From DATKZS01 sp035527835 [NCBI: bacterium] (GTDB lineage: Bacteria > RBG-13-61-14), in the NCBI GenBank assembly GCA_035527835.1, contig DATKZS010000176.1:1-15185 (forward strand): a stretch of DNA of 15,185 nt, written 5' to 3'. Both the position numbers and the translations under genes were made by a program. Below, one piece after another: positions 1-7,182 of the stretch. Every line of letters starts with the position of its first letter. Position 1 is the stretch's first letter. A model generated the notes under the pieces. The model did no database searches and was not told where the DNA came from. It was given only the letters and a program-made list of their open reading frames with translations.

Positions 1-17
1 AACACAAATCGCATGAA

Positions 18-211
18 AGATTTTTTTCAGCGCAAAGACGCAAAGAGCGCAAAGGTTTTTGTTTTATCTGTACTTTGGGAGAGGCAGCGTTTTATCAGCC
101 TCATTTCCGGAGTTATTGGAAACTAGGTTACCCTGCTTGGCAATTTGCCTCCCCCTGGAAAAAACGCGATTTTGCTTTGCGTTCTTTGCGCCTTTGCGCT
201 GATAAAAATCT
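18..211. repeat. Imperfect palindrome with CGCAAAG-type arms (element P1)
   Basis: Two 37-bp arms at 18-54 and 175-211 are inverted copies matching at 34 of 37 positions and separated by about 120 bp. Each arm holds three copies of a CGCAAAG unit: at 31, 39 and 48 in the left arm, spaced 8 and 9 bp apart. The flanking AGATTTTT..CAG is also part of the arm. No open reading frame in the element looks real. The architecture suggests a non-autonomous mobile palindrome (MITE- or REP-like) or a large RNA hairpin. I infer this from structure only and see no transposase. Confidence 0.8.
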
Positions 212-230
212 ATTGGGGACAAGAGTGATT

Positions 231-305
231 CAAAATTATGAATTATGAAGGAAGAAGCCGGCCGTCAGGCGTTGAAGAGAGGGAATTTCATTATTCATAA
301 TTTTC
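231..305. repeat. AT-rich palindrome with AATTATG units (element P4)
   Basis: Arms at 231-249 and 287-305 are inverted copies matching at 17 of 19 positions, with a 37-bp GC-richer loop. The left arm is a tandem of the heptamer AATTATG followed by AA. The right arm ends a few bases from the stop codon of the leftward nickel-regulator gene, so any transcript from that gene would read into this hairpin. It could help terminate transcription, but there is no clean U-tract and the origin may instead be a dispersed repeat. Confidence 0.7.
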
Positions 306-311
306 AATTCG

Positions 312-776
312 TCACTTGTGCGTGTGGCCCTCTCCGGTGTGCTTGTGCTCGCGCGGGAGGGAAAAGGCCGAGCGGGATGCGGAGCCGGTGATGGTGCCGT
401 GGAGCACGCCGCGCAGGGCGATGAGCCGGTCGCAGAGCTTCTTGATCTCGTGGGCCTTGCCCTCGGCCACGATCACCTCCATGCAGTTGTCGTGGTCCAG
501 GTGAACGTGCATGGCCGCCACCACCTTGCCCGGGAAGTCGTGCTGCAGGTTGTTGATCTTCTGCGACAGCTCGGGAACGTGATGATTGTAAACGATGACG
601 ATGGCCCCCACCGTCGGCCGGTCGTGCGCCCACTCCTCCTCCACCAGCGACCGCCGCACCAGGTCACGGATCGCCTCCGAACGGTTGGTGTAAGCGTGCT
701 CCCGGATGAAACCATCGAACTTGTCCAGAAGTCCGGCCTCCATCGAAACCCCGAACCGCTTCAGCTCCTCGTCCAT
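312..776 (-). CDS. nikR: NikR-type nickel-responsive ribbon-helix-helix regulator
   Basis: This 154-residue protein matches NikR, a homotetrameric repressor that binds DNA when loaded with nickel. The N-terminal ribbon-helix-helix segment runs through about residue 48 and includes FGVSMEAGLLDKFD and NRSEAIRDLVR. The C-terminal ACT-like metal domain keeps all four nickel ligands with the family spacing: His79, His90, His92 and Cys98, corresponding to E. coli His76, His87, His89 and Cys95. The ATG at 776 is preferred over a GTG one codon upstream because AAGGAG at 785-790 then has normal spacing. The protein is about 20 residues longer than E. coli NikR (133). The extra C-terminal tail is histidine-rich (His144, 146, 151, 153). 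No nickel transporter or nickel enzyme gene is visible nearby, so its targets are unknown; the divergent flavoprotein promoter is one candidate. Confidence 0.93.
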   Translation of the reverse strand: MDEELKRFGVSMEAGLLDKFDGFIREHAYTNRSEAIRDLVRRSLVEEEWAHDRPTVGAIVIVYNHHVPELSQKINNLQHDFPGKVVAAMHVHLDHDNCMEVIVAEGKAHEIKKLCDRLIALRGVLHGTITGSASRSAFSLPREHKHTGEGHTHK

Positions 777-784
777 CACGCCCC

Positions 785-827
785 CTCCTTGAACCCGGAT
801 TATAGCAGAGCGCGCCCCTAAGCGGAA
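785..827 (-). promoter_or_regulatory. Promoter and ribosome-binding site of the nikR gene
   Basis: On the minus strand a perfect -10 hexamer TATAAT lies at 804-799. Seventeen bases further upstream is a weak -35, TTCCGC, at 827-822. The Shine-Dalgarno AAGGAG is at 790-785, giving a short leader of roughly 15-20 bases. The weak -35 with a perfect -10 would suit a regulated promoter. No NikR-type long-spaced operator was recognised by eye. Confidence 0.55.
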
Positions 828-854
828 AAAGCCCGGCCCGCGGCCCGTGCACTC

Positions 855-883
855 TTGACAAGGTCAACGCGCCGTGGTAGCGG
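855..883 (+). promoter_or_regulatory. Possible promoter/operator of the flavoprotein gene, with TTGAC-N3-GTCAA dyad
   Basis: A consensus -35 TTGACA lies at 855-860, but the best -10 at 17 bp spacing is poor (TAGCGG, 878-883). The same bases form a perfect dyad: TTGAC (855-859), a 3-bp spacer, then GTCAA (863-867). A dyad over a -35 box is a typical operator position, so an activator or repressor may act here. The site lies in the divergent region shared with nikR. No start site can be confirmed from sequence alone. Confidence 0.35.
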
Positions 884-973
884 GAGTGGAGATTAACGCG
901 CAAACTCCGTATGGAAACAGAAATTGGTCCGCCCCGATTCAGGCGCGGACGAAAAGATCGAGGAGAAGGCCGC

Positions 974-2740
974 ATGGACCGGAGAAAATTTTTGCAAACA
1001 ACCGGAACGGCCGGAGCGGTGGCGCTGGCCGGGAAACGGGCGCGGGCAATGGAACACACCATCGAGACGGACCTGCTCATCATCGGCTCCGGCTTCGCGG
1101 GATTGTGGGCGGCGCTGGCGGCGGGCGGGGGCGGGGTCAAGGACATCACCATCGTGGACAAGGCGTCGGTGGGCCGGTCGGGCATGTCGCGGATGTGCGC
1201 GGGCGCGACCATCTACCGCTTTCCCCAAGACGACGCCGAGGCGTGGCTCCGGGACGTTGCCGAGGCCAGCCACTACCTTTCGCGCCAGGACCTGGTGGCG
1301 CAAATTCTCGACACGAGCTACAGCCGGTATCAGCGGCTCGCAAAATGGGGCGTGAAATACGGCGGCACGCCGTGGGGCCAGTCCCGCCTGCCCTCCCGAG
1401 GGTTCAAGCTGCTCCAGATGAGCGTGGGGCCTTCATACCAGGGAGAGAAGGGCGGCGGCGCGGTCTGCCGGGCGCTCTTGGAACGCGTGAACGCGCTCAA
1501 GGTGAAGAAGCTCGGCAAGACCGTGGTCACCAGCCTGCTCAAGGATAAGGGCCGGGCCGCGGGCGCGGTGGGCGTGAGCCGTCTCACCGGCGAGGCGGTC
1601 TCCGTCAAGGCGCGCGCGGTGGTGCTGGCCATGGCCGACTGCAGCTTCCGCGGCAATTACGCCTGCGTGGACGCGGTGACCGGCGACGGCTTCCGCCTGG
1701 CCTATGACGCGGGCGCGCGTCTCAACAACATGGAGTTCCTGTGCGTGAACACGGCGCCGGTGCGCTACGGCTTCGAGGGCACCGGGGTGGCCGCGCGCTA
1801 CGGCGGCCATTTTCTGAACCGGGACCGGCGCGCCTTCATGAAGGACTATTATCCGGAGGGCGACCAGGTCGAATGCGGCTACATTGTCCGGGCCATGGCA
1901 TCGGAGATCGAGAAGGGCAACGGCCCGCCGCTGTACCTCGACATGTCGCGCCCGCCCATGCGCTGGGCCATGGGGCCGCTGCTCGGCAGCTCCATCGGCG
2001 GGAGGGTGCGGCTCAATCTGAAACGCCTCAAAGAGGAGGGCGAGAACATCTTCGCCAGGCCGCAGGAGTGGGTGGCCGCCATCCAGACTTTGCGCGGCGG
2101 CGCGCGAACGGACGCGAACTTCATGACCGACGTTCCCGGACTCTTCGCCGCGGGCATGACCCAGTCCATTGATCCGGGCCTGTTCAACGGCTGGTCCACC
2201 ATGCGGGCCATGGGATCGGGAGAGCTCGCCGGCAAGGCCGCGGCACGATTCCTGGCCCACGCCTCCGACGTCGCGCCCGACACCGATCAGGTAAGAGCCG
2301 CTCAGGAGAGGGCGCTCGCGCCGCTCCTCCGCTCCTCCGGCGTGGACCCGGAAACTGTGTGCGCGCGCATCCAGGAAATCATCGCGCCCCATGAGGTGTG
2401 CGTGAAGAAAAGCGCGGAGTCGCTCACCACGGCGCTGGGCGAGGTCGAGCGCATTCGCGATCAAGAGCTGCCCGCGCTTTACGCCCGGGACCCGCACGAG
2501 CTCGGCAAGGCCCACGAGGCCGCGAACCTCACCTGGTGCGCCGAGCTTTTCCTCCGCGCGTCCCTCGAGCGCAACGAGACGCGCTCCGACCATTGCCGCC
2601 GCGAGTATCCCCAGGTGGACAACAAAAACTGGCTCAAGTGGATCAACATCCACAAGGGCGCGGACGGCAGGCCGGAGATGGCCCACGAAGACGTGCCGCT
2701 GGAATCGTATCCGGTGCATCCGGTAAAACGGGAAGCCTGA
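974..2740 (+). CDS. Tat-exported FAD-dependent oxidoreductase (fumarate reductase/AprA-like flavoprotein fold)
   Basis: This 588-residue flavoprotein probably takes electrons from or passes them to the downstream ferredoxin. The ATG at 974 is preferred over 911 because AGGAGAAGG (961-969) sits just upstream and the protein then begins with a twin-arginine signal, MDRRKFLQTT, a short hydrophobic stretch and a basic c-region ending ARA near residue 25. The FAD dinucleotide motif IIGSGFAGLW spans about residues 36-45. The C-terminal FAD contact TDVPGLFAAG is present, and the last 50 or so residues (ETR..REYP..D..NWLKW) match the C-terminal domain of succinate dehydrogenase, fumarate reductase and AprA proteins. 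The usual HGANRLGGNSL stretch of SDH/FRD is replaced by DPGLFNGWSTMRAMGSG, so the substrate is probably not fumarate or succinate. Export after cofactor loading fits Tat. The reaction is unknown. Confidence 0.82.
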   Translation: MDRRKFLQTTGTAGAVALAGKRARAMEHTIETDLLIIGSGFAGLWAALAAGGGGVKDITIVDKASVGRSGMSRMCAGATIYRFPQDDAEAWLRDVAEASHYLSRQDLVAQILDTSYSRYQRLAKWGVKYGGTPWGQSRLPSRGFKLLQMSVGPSYQGEKGGGAVCRALLERVNALKVKKLGKTVVTSLLKDKGRAAGAVGVSRLTGEAVSVKARAVVLAMADCSFRGNYACVDAVTGDGFRLAYDAGARLNNMEFLCVNTAPVRYGFEGTGVAARYGGHFLNRDRRAFMKDYYPEGDQVECGYIVRAMASEIEKGNGPPLYLDMSRPPMRWAMGPLLGSSIGGRVRLNLKRLKEEGENIFARPQEWVAAIQTLRGGARTDANFMTDVPGLFAAGMTQSIDPGLFNGWSTMRAMGSGELAGKAAARFLAHASDVAPDTDQVRAAQERALAPLLRSSGVDPETVCARIQEIIAPHEVCVKKSAESLTTALGEVERIRDQELPALYARDPHELGKAHEAANLTWCAELFLRASLERNETRSDHCRREYPQVDNKNWLKWINIHKGADGRPEMAHEDVPLESYPVHPVKREA

Positions 2741-2748
2741 GAATTTTA

Positions 2749-2881
2749 GCCGCGGATGAACGCAGATGAACGCAGATAAGAAAATTTTTTCAATCGGAAA
2801 AGCCATAAAATATTTCCGCTCCGCCCATCAGATTTTTCAATATTCCGCTCTTATCTGTGTTCATCTGCGTTCATCCGCGGC
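2749..2881. repeat. Palindrome with GATGAACGCA-type arms (element P2)
   Basis: Arms at 2749-2780 and 2850-2881 are inverted copies matching at 31 of 32 positions, with a 69-bp AT-rich loop. Each arm is a tandem of a roughly 10-bp unit (CGCGGATGAA, CGCAGATGAA, CGCAGATAAG). The element fills most of the 180-bp gap between the flavoprotein and ferredoxin genes. Near-perfect arm identity suggests recent arrival or ongoing selection on pairing. If transcribed it would form a long hairpin that could attenuate or stabilise the mRNA. Confidence 0.85.
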
Positions 2882-2920
2882 AAAAAAATCTCTACTCATT
2901 TCCCTTCCAAGGAGCAAACC

Positions 2921-3133
2921 ATGATCGAGTCGCTTGACCATGAAAAGTGCATCGCCTGCGGGACCTGTATCAAGGTCTGCCCGCGCGACGTTTTCCGCAT
3001 GAACGAGGAGGAGGTCCACTCCGAGGTCCGCTACCGCGACGACTGCCAGACCTGCTACACCTGCGAGCTGGACTGCCCGGCCCACGCCATCCGGGTCCTG
3101 CCCTGGCGCAAGCCGCGGGCGCAGGCGTGGTGA
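2921..3133 (+). CDS. Two-cluster 4Fe-4S ferredoxin, partner of the upstream flavoprotein
   Basis: This 70-residue protein carries two cysteine sets expected to hold two [4Fe-4S] clusters. Cys10, 13, 16 and 20 form CIACGTCIKVCP, and Cys42, 45, 48 and 52 form CQTCYTCELDCP. The second set, followed by AHAI, resembles the second cluster region of the AprB subunit of adenylylsulfate reductase. The start is supported by AAGGAG at 2909-2914, six bases before the ATG. It has no signal peptide, whereas the flavoprotein has a Tat signal. If the two form a complex, the ferredoxin would have to be carried across with its partner or stay in the cytoplasm. At 70 residues it is much shorter than AprB, so true sulfur chemistry is not implied. 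The short tail is basic (RKPRAQAW). Confidence 0.9.
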   Translation: MIESLDHEKCIACGTCIKVCPRDVFRMNEEEVHSEVRYRDDCQTCYTCELDCPAHAIRVLPWRKPRAQAW

Positions 3134-3142
3134 CGTTATCCG

Positions 3143-3161
3143 GCCGCGCCACCGGCGCGGC
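3143..3161 (+). terminator. GC-rich hairpin after the ferredoxin gene
   Basis: A perfect 8-bp stem, GCCGCGCC (3143-3150) with GGCGCGGC (3154-3161), closes a 3-base loop ten bases after the ferredoxin stop codon. There is no T-run after it, so it is not a classical intrinsic terminator. It may protect the 3' end of the mRNA or assist termination. Confidence 0.45.
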
Positions 3162-3282
3162 ATTGCCGTCAGGTACGGCCAATTCACGAAAATTCCCCGC
3201 TGCCGTCATATTTTCGCCACATTTGTAATGTATGTTGATGTCGGATGAGACGGATCACGCGCCGATTGTAATGGAGAGGATG

Positions 3283-6200
3283 ATGGCAAGATCACGGGCC
3301 GTAGTAATAACACTTTTCGCGGCGCTGGCGGTTGGGTTGACGCTTGCAGCGGAGCGGTCCTGCGCCGCGGCGAGTGACGAGTGCATTTCCGAAGGCAACT
3401 CCGACTTGTTCGGCGTTTACTCCTACGACACGGCCAAGTGCCTGATCAAAAACGGCGCCGACGTGAACGCGCGCTCGGCCAGGCGCCGCACTCCGCTCCA
3501 CCAGGCCGCTGAATCCGGCCGGCTGAAAATCGCCGGGCTGCTCTTGAAACACGGCGCGGATGTCAACGCCGGGGACACCATTGGCCGTACACCCCTGCAC
3601 CTGGCCGCCGAGGCCGGCAAGGCCGACCTCATCAAGCTGCTCCTCAAACACGGCGCCGATGTCAATGCCCCGGACATATACAGTACCACGCCCCTGCATC
3701 TGGCCAGTACGGCGGAGGCCGCCGCGGCCCTGCTGTCCGCGCACCCTGACCTGGAAGCCAGGAACTATCTAGCTTACACTCCCCTCCATTACGCGGCCCA
3801 ATACGGAAAGCTCGACATGATCGAGCTCCTGGTCAGCCACGGCGCGAACGTCAACGCTGGCGCCAACGGCAACATGACCCCCCTTCTGGTCGCCGCCGAG
3901 TTCGGCAAGGGAGACGCGGCCCGGCTCCTTGTAACCAAGGGCGCGGAGGTAAAGCCCGAGGATTGGCGGGGCAAGACCGCTCTCCACTTTGCGGCGGAAC
4001 GGGCGGACGCGGCGCTCGCCAAGGCCCTGATCGAAAAAGGGGCCGACGCCAACGCGGTTGACAAGCAGGGGCGGACGCCGCTCCACTACTCCGCGGACTG
4101 GAAATATTATTCCGGCAAGCAAAGTGAAAAGGAGGCCAGGCAAAACAATTACCGGATCGCTTCGCTGCTGATCGCGGCCGGAGCGGACGTCAATGCCGCG
4201 GATAAAAAAGGCGCGCTCCCGCTCGAGCTCGCTTTAAGGAACGATAATAAAGAGATCATGGATCTGCTCCTGGATAATGGCGCCGACATGTACGCCAGGG
4301 GCGGGACCACGTATGGACGCACGATTTTTGAAATCGTGGTCAACTCCAAACGCCTGGACCTTGTTAAAATATTTTTCCAGCATGGCGCGGACCTGGACCG
4401 CGCCGGACGGAACGGAAACACCATCCTCCACCAGGCGGCCCATAATAACGATGCGGCCCTCGCCGGCTTCATGATCGAGCACGGGGCCGACGTGAACGTC
4501 CGCGACCGCCAGGGCAAGACGCCTCTTCATTATGCCGCGGAGGGCGGGGCGGCCGAGGCCGCCGAGTTCCTCCTCGCCCACGGCGCCGACCCGCAAGCCA
4601 GGTCCGAGGACGGCGCCACGCCCCTCCATCTGGTCGCCGGGCATGACCGCAATAAAGAAGTCATGGCGGCCATGACCATGATCCTTCTCAGCCATGGCGC
4701 CGACATCAACGCCGTAAACGCCGCCGGACAGACCCCTATCCATATTGCCGCCGAAAAAGGCTGCAAGGACCAGGTGGATTTCCTGATCGCCAACGGAGCG
4801 CGTCTTGACATAACCGACATGAATGGTGAAACCCTTCTCCACGCGGCGGCCTGGGGCGGGCTCGCCGATCTGACCAAGCTGCTGCTCGACAAAGGCGCCG
4901 ACCCCAATGCACGCGCCGCCGACGGGTCCACCCCTCTACTGATCGCGACTTCGCAAGCCAAAGATGACGTCGCGGATTTGTTGATCAGGGCCGGCGCAAA
5001 TGTGCGCGCCCGCGACAATGATGGCAACACCGTTTTACACAAGGCCAATTCCCTGAGCATCGCCCAAGCCCTCATCAAAAGGGGGGCCAGGGTCAATGCG
5101 GTCAACAAGGAAGGCAAGACCCCGCTGCATCTCATGGTTTGTTCCGGCGGCCCCCTGGTGGGGCTCCTGCTCGAACACGGGGCCAAGGTAAACGTGATGG
5201 ACAAGTCCGGCCGGACCCCGCTCTATTATGCCGCCTCTTGTGGAGACATGGAGGCCGCGGAGCTACTGCTGAAACATGGAGCGGATGTGAACACCGGCGC
5301 CGGGCGTGGCACCACCCTCCTCCATCTCGCGGCATGGGGAAACCCCACCCATGAAGATTTAGAAGGAGATTGGTACGGAGTCGCGGTCCAGCTCGTAACT
5401 CATGGCGCCCGGGTCAATGCTCGCGACAGCAACGGTGATACGCCGTTGCTCATGGCCACCATGAACCATCAATATGAAACGGCCAAGCTGCTGATTGAAA
5501 AAGGCGCGGATGTTAATGCCAGAGGCAAGCGCGGCTGGACATCGCTGCACCTGGCGGCAGGGGATTATTACGGCTACGCGGAAATGGCCAGAGTGCTCAT
5601 CGAGCACGGGGCCGAGGTCAACGCGCGGCTGCCGGACGGCCGGACCGCGCTGGACCTGGCCCTGGAATCGGACCGGCAAAAAGATGTTGCCCGACTGCTG
5701 GCGGAGAGCGGCGGGGTCGAGCATGGAGAGGCGTTCCGGAAAATTCAGGAGGCGGTCAAGCAGAATAACATCGCCGAGGTCCGGGCCATGTTGGATGGGG
5801 ACAGCCTGCTCGTCAACTCCGTTGACGCCAGGGACGCTTTCCTGACGCCGCTTGACCGGGCGGCCATGCTCGGCCATGAAGAGCTGTGCCTTGTTCTCAT
5901 CAAGCGCGGCGCCGAGGTGGACTCGCGGGCCAGTTATGGACGGACGCCGCTGCAACTGGCCGTGGAGAACGGGCGCCTGGCCGTGGTCAAGCTCTTGCTC
6001 GACCATGGCGCCGGCCTGGACATGGTGCAAGGCTCTGACCAGACCCTGCTCCAGGACTGCGTCTTGTCCGGGCAGGCCGAGGTGTGCGAATTCCTGATAC
6101 ACAAGGGGCTTCCGTCCGACGTCTTCGTTGACGCCGCCTTGGGCCGGGAGGAGGAGCTTGAGCGCCGGAGGTTGAAAAATCCGGAAGCGGCCGCGGCCAG

Positions 6201-7008
6201 GGACAACAACGAGAAGACCCCGCTGCACTGGGCCGCGCTGGGCGGACAGGCCGGGACCTGCGCCTGGCTGATCGCGCACGGCGCGGACGTGAACGCCGCG
6301 GACAAGGACCGGCGCACCGCCTTGCACGAAGCGACCGAGAAGGGCCATAAAGAGGTCGTGCTCCTGCTCCTGGCCGGCGGCGCCGACGTTAACGCCGCCG
6401 CCAATTACGGGCTCACGCCGCTGCACCTGGCCGCGATGGGCGGCGGCGGGAACGGCAAAGAAATAGCCGAAGTCCTTTTGGCCCACGGCGCGGACCTCAA
6501 CGCCGCAGGCGGCCGCTTCGGCGACGAGAAAAAGTCGCCGCTGCATCTCGCCGCCGAATCCGGGAACCTGGCAATTGCCGAATTGCTCCTGGACCGAGGG
6601 GGCGATGTCAATATCAAGGACCAGTACGATTCAACGCCGCTCTACTACGCCGCCTTCGGCGGCCATCTGGCCGTGGCCGAATTGCTTATCGTCCGGGGAG
6701 CGGTCATTGACCTGTCCTCGAAATATGGCTATTCCCCGTTGCATTTCGCCGCCGATGCGGGCCATGCGGAAATTGTTGAATTGCTGCTCGACAAGGGGGC
6801 ACGGGTAAACGCGACCGCCGACAACGGGACGACGCCCCTGCATTCCGCGGCGGAGAAAGGCTACTATGAAACCGTTAAGCTCCTGATCTCCAGAGGCGCC
6901 GAAATAAACACCAAGAACACGAACGGCAAGACTCCCCTCGATCTGGCGATGGGAAAAGGCCATGAACAGGTGGCCGAGCTTCTCCGCGCAAATGCCCCGC
7001 TGCCCTGA
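3283..7008 (+). CDS. Giant exported ankyrin-repeat protein
   Basis: This 1241-residue protein is almost wholly ankyrin repeats: about 34 units of roughly 33 residues, each close to G.TPLH.AA..G....(A/V)..LL..GADVNA. Such arrays bind other proteins, and nothing here suggests an enzyme. The ATG at 3283 is chosen because GGAG at 3273-3276 is six bases upstream and the protein then starts with a clean Sec signal: MARSR, a hydrophobic core, and AAA near residue 30. ATGs at 3232, 3271 and 3280 are in frame, but the two furthest upstream lack a ribosome-binding site. Repeats break register around nt 5731-5840 (KIQEAVKQNNIAEVRAML) and 6112-6210 (DAALGREEELERRRL). Both look like N-terminal capping repeats, suggesting three joined arrays. 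The ligand is unknown. The location is inferred to be periplasmic or secreted; no anchor or sorting domain is visible. Confidence 0.9.
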   Translation: MARSRAVVITLFAALAVGLTLAAERSCAAASDECISEGNSDLFGVYSYDTAKCLIKNGADVNARSARRRTPLHQAAESGRLKIAGLLLKHGADVNAGDTIGRTPLHLAAEAGKADLIKLLLKHGADVNAPDIYSTTPLHLASTAEAAAALLSAHPDLEARNYLAYTPLHYAAQYGKLDMIELLVSHGANVNAGANGNMTPLLVAAEFGKGDAARLLVTKGAEVKPEDWRGKTALHFAAERADAALAKALIEKGADANAVDKQGRTPLHYSADWKYYSGKQSEKEARQNNYRIASLLIAAGADVNAADKKGALPLELALRNDNKEIMDLLLDNGADMYARGGTTYGRTIFEIVVNSKRLDLVKIFFQHGADLDRAGRNGNTILHQAAHNNDAALAGFMIEHGADVNVRDRQGKTPLHYAAEGGAAEAAEFLLAHGADPQARSEDGATPLHLVAGHDRNKEVMAAMTMILLSHGADINAVNAAGQTPIHIAAEKGCKDQVDFLIANGARLDITDMNGETLLHAAAWGGLADLTKLLLDKGADPNARAADGSTPLLIATSQAKDDVADLLIRAGANVRARDNDGNTVLHKANSLSIAQALIKRGARVNAVNKEGKTPLHLMVCSGGPLVGLLLEHGAKVNVMDKSGRTPLYYAASCGDMEAAELLLKHGADVNTGAGRGTTLLHLAAWGNPTHEDLEGDWYGVAVQLVTHGARVNARDSNGDTPLLMATMNHQYETAKLLIEKGADVNARGKRGWTSLHLAAGDYYGYAEMARVLIEHGAEVNARLPDGRTALDLALESDRQKDVARLLAESGGVEHGEAFRKIQEAVKQNNIAEVRAMLDGDSLLVNSVDARDAFLTPLDRAAMLGHEELCLVLIKRGAEVDSRASYGRTPLQLAVENGRLAVVKLLLDHGAGLDMVQGSDQTLLQDCVLSGQAEVCEFLIHKGLPSDVFVDAALGREEELERRRLKNPEAAAARDNNEKTPLHWAALGGQAGTCAWLIAHGADVNAADKDRRTALHEATEKGHKEVVLLLLAGGADVNAAANYGLTPLHLAAMGGGGNGKEIAEVLLAHGADLNAAGGRFGDEKKSPLHLAAESGNLAIAELLLDRGGDVNIKDQYDSTPLYYAAFGGHLAVAELLIVRGAVIDLSSKYGYSPLHFAADAGHAEIVELLLDKGARVNATADNGTTPLHSAAEKGYYETVKLLISRGAEINTKNTNGKTPLDLAMGKGHEQVAELLRANAPLP

Positions 7009-7096
7009 TCCGTCGCTACCCTTAAGTTAAAAAACCGCCCAAGGTCCCGGCCGGAATTTTCCGCCTCCCCGCCTCCTCATACCCGGAATTTTTCCC

Positions 7097-7125
7097 TTGC
7101 ATGTTCCCGGACGGATTATGATATA
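7097..7125 (+). promoter_or_regulatory. Possible promoter of the family 3 glycoside hydrolase gene
   Basis: TTGCAT (7097-7102) and GATATA (7120-7125) are spaced 17 bp. An overlapping TATGAT at 7117-7122 would give 14 bp. This is the only AT-rich, promoter-like stretch in the 174 bp between the ankyrin gene and the hydrolase gene, about 57 bp before its start codon. Sequence support is modest. Confidence 0.35.
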
Positions 7126-7182
7126 GTTGGAGCGGTGCGGGTGGATGTTATTGCCGGGGCTTATAACGAGGTGAGGTGAAAA

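Noticed and set aside
18-211. CRISPR-like array because of regularly spaced short units
   Set aside because: The units are 7-9 bp and directly adjacent, without unique spacers, and the arms are inverted rather than direct copies.
911-973. Upstream ATG start for the flavoprotein
   Set aside because: The downstream ATG at 974 has a better ribosome-binding site and starts exactly at a twin-arginine leader.
1433-2806. Minus-strand open frame of 457 codons opposite the flavoprotein gene
   Set aside because: Its composition is typical of a GC-rich shadow frame, and the opposite strand encodes a convincing FAD protein throughout.
974-3133. Genuine adenylylsulfate reductase (aprAB)
   Set aside because: The ferredoxin is about half the size of AprB, the flavoprotein is Tat-exported whereas AprAB is cytoplasmic, and no sulfate-reduction genes are adjacent.
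5359-6546. Minus-strand open frame of 395 codons opposite the ankyrin gene
   Set aside because: It mirrors the ankyrin repeat periodicity in a different frame and has no independent signal.
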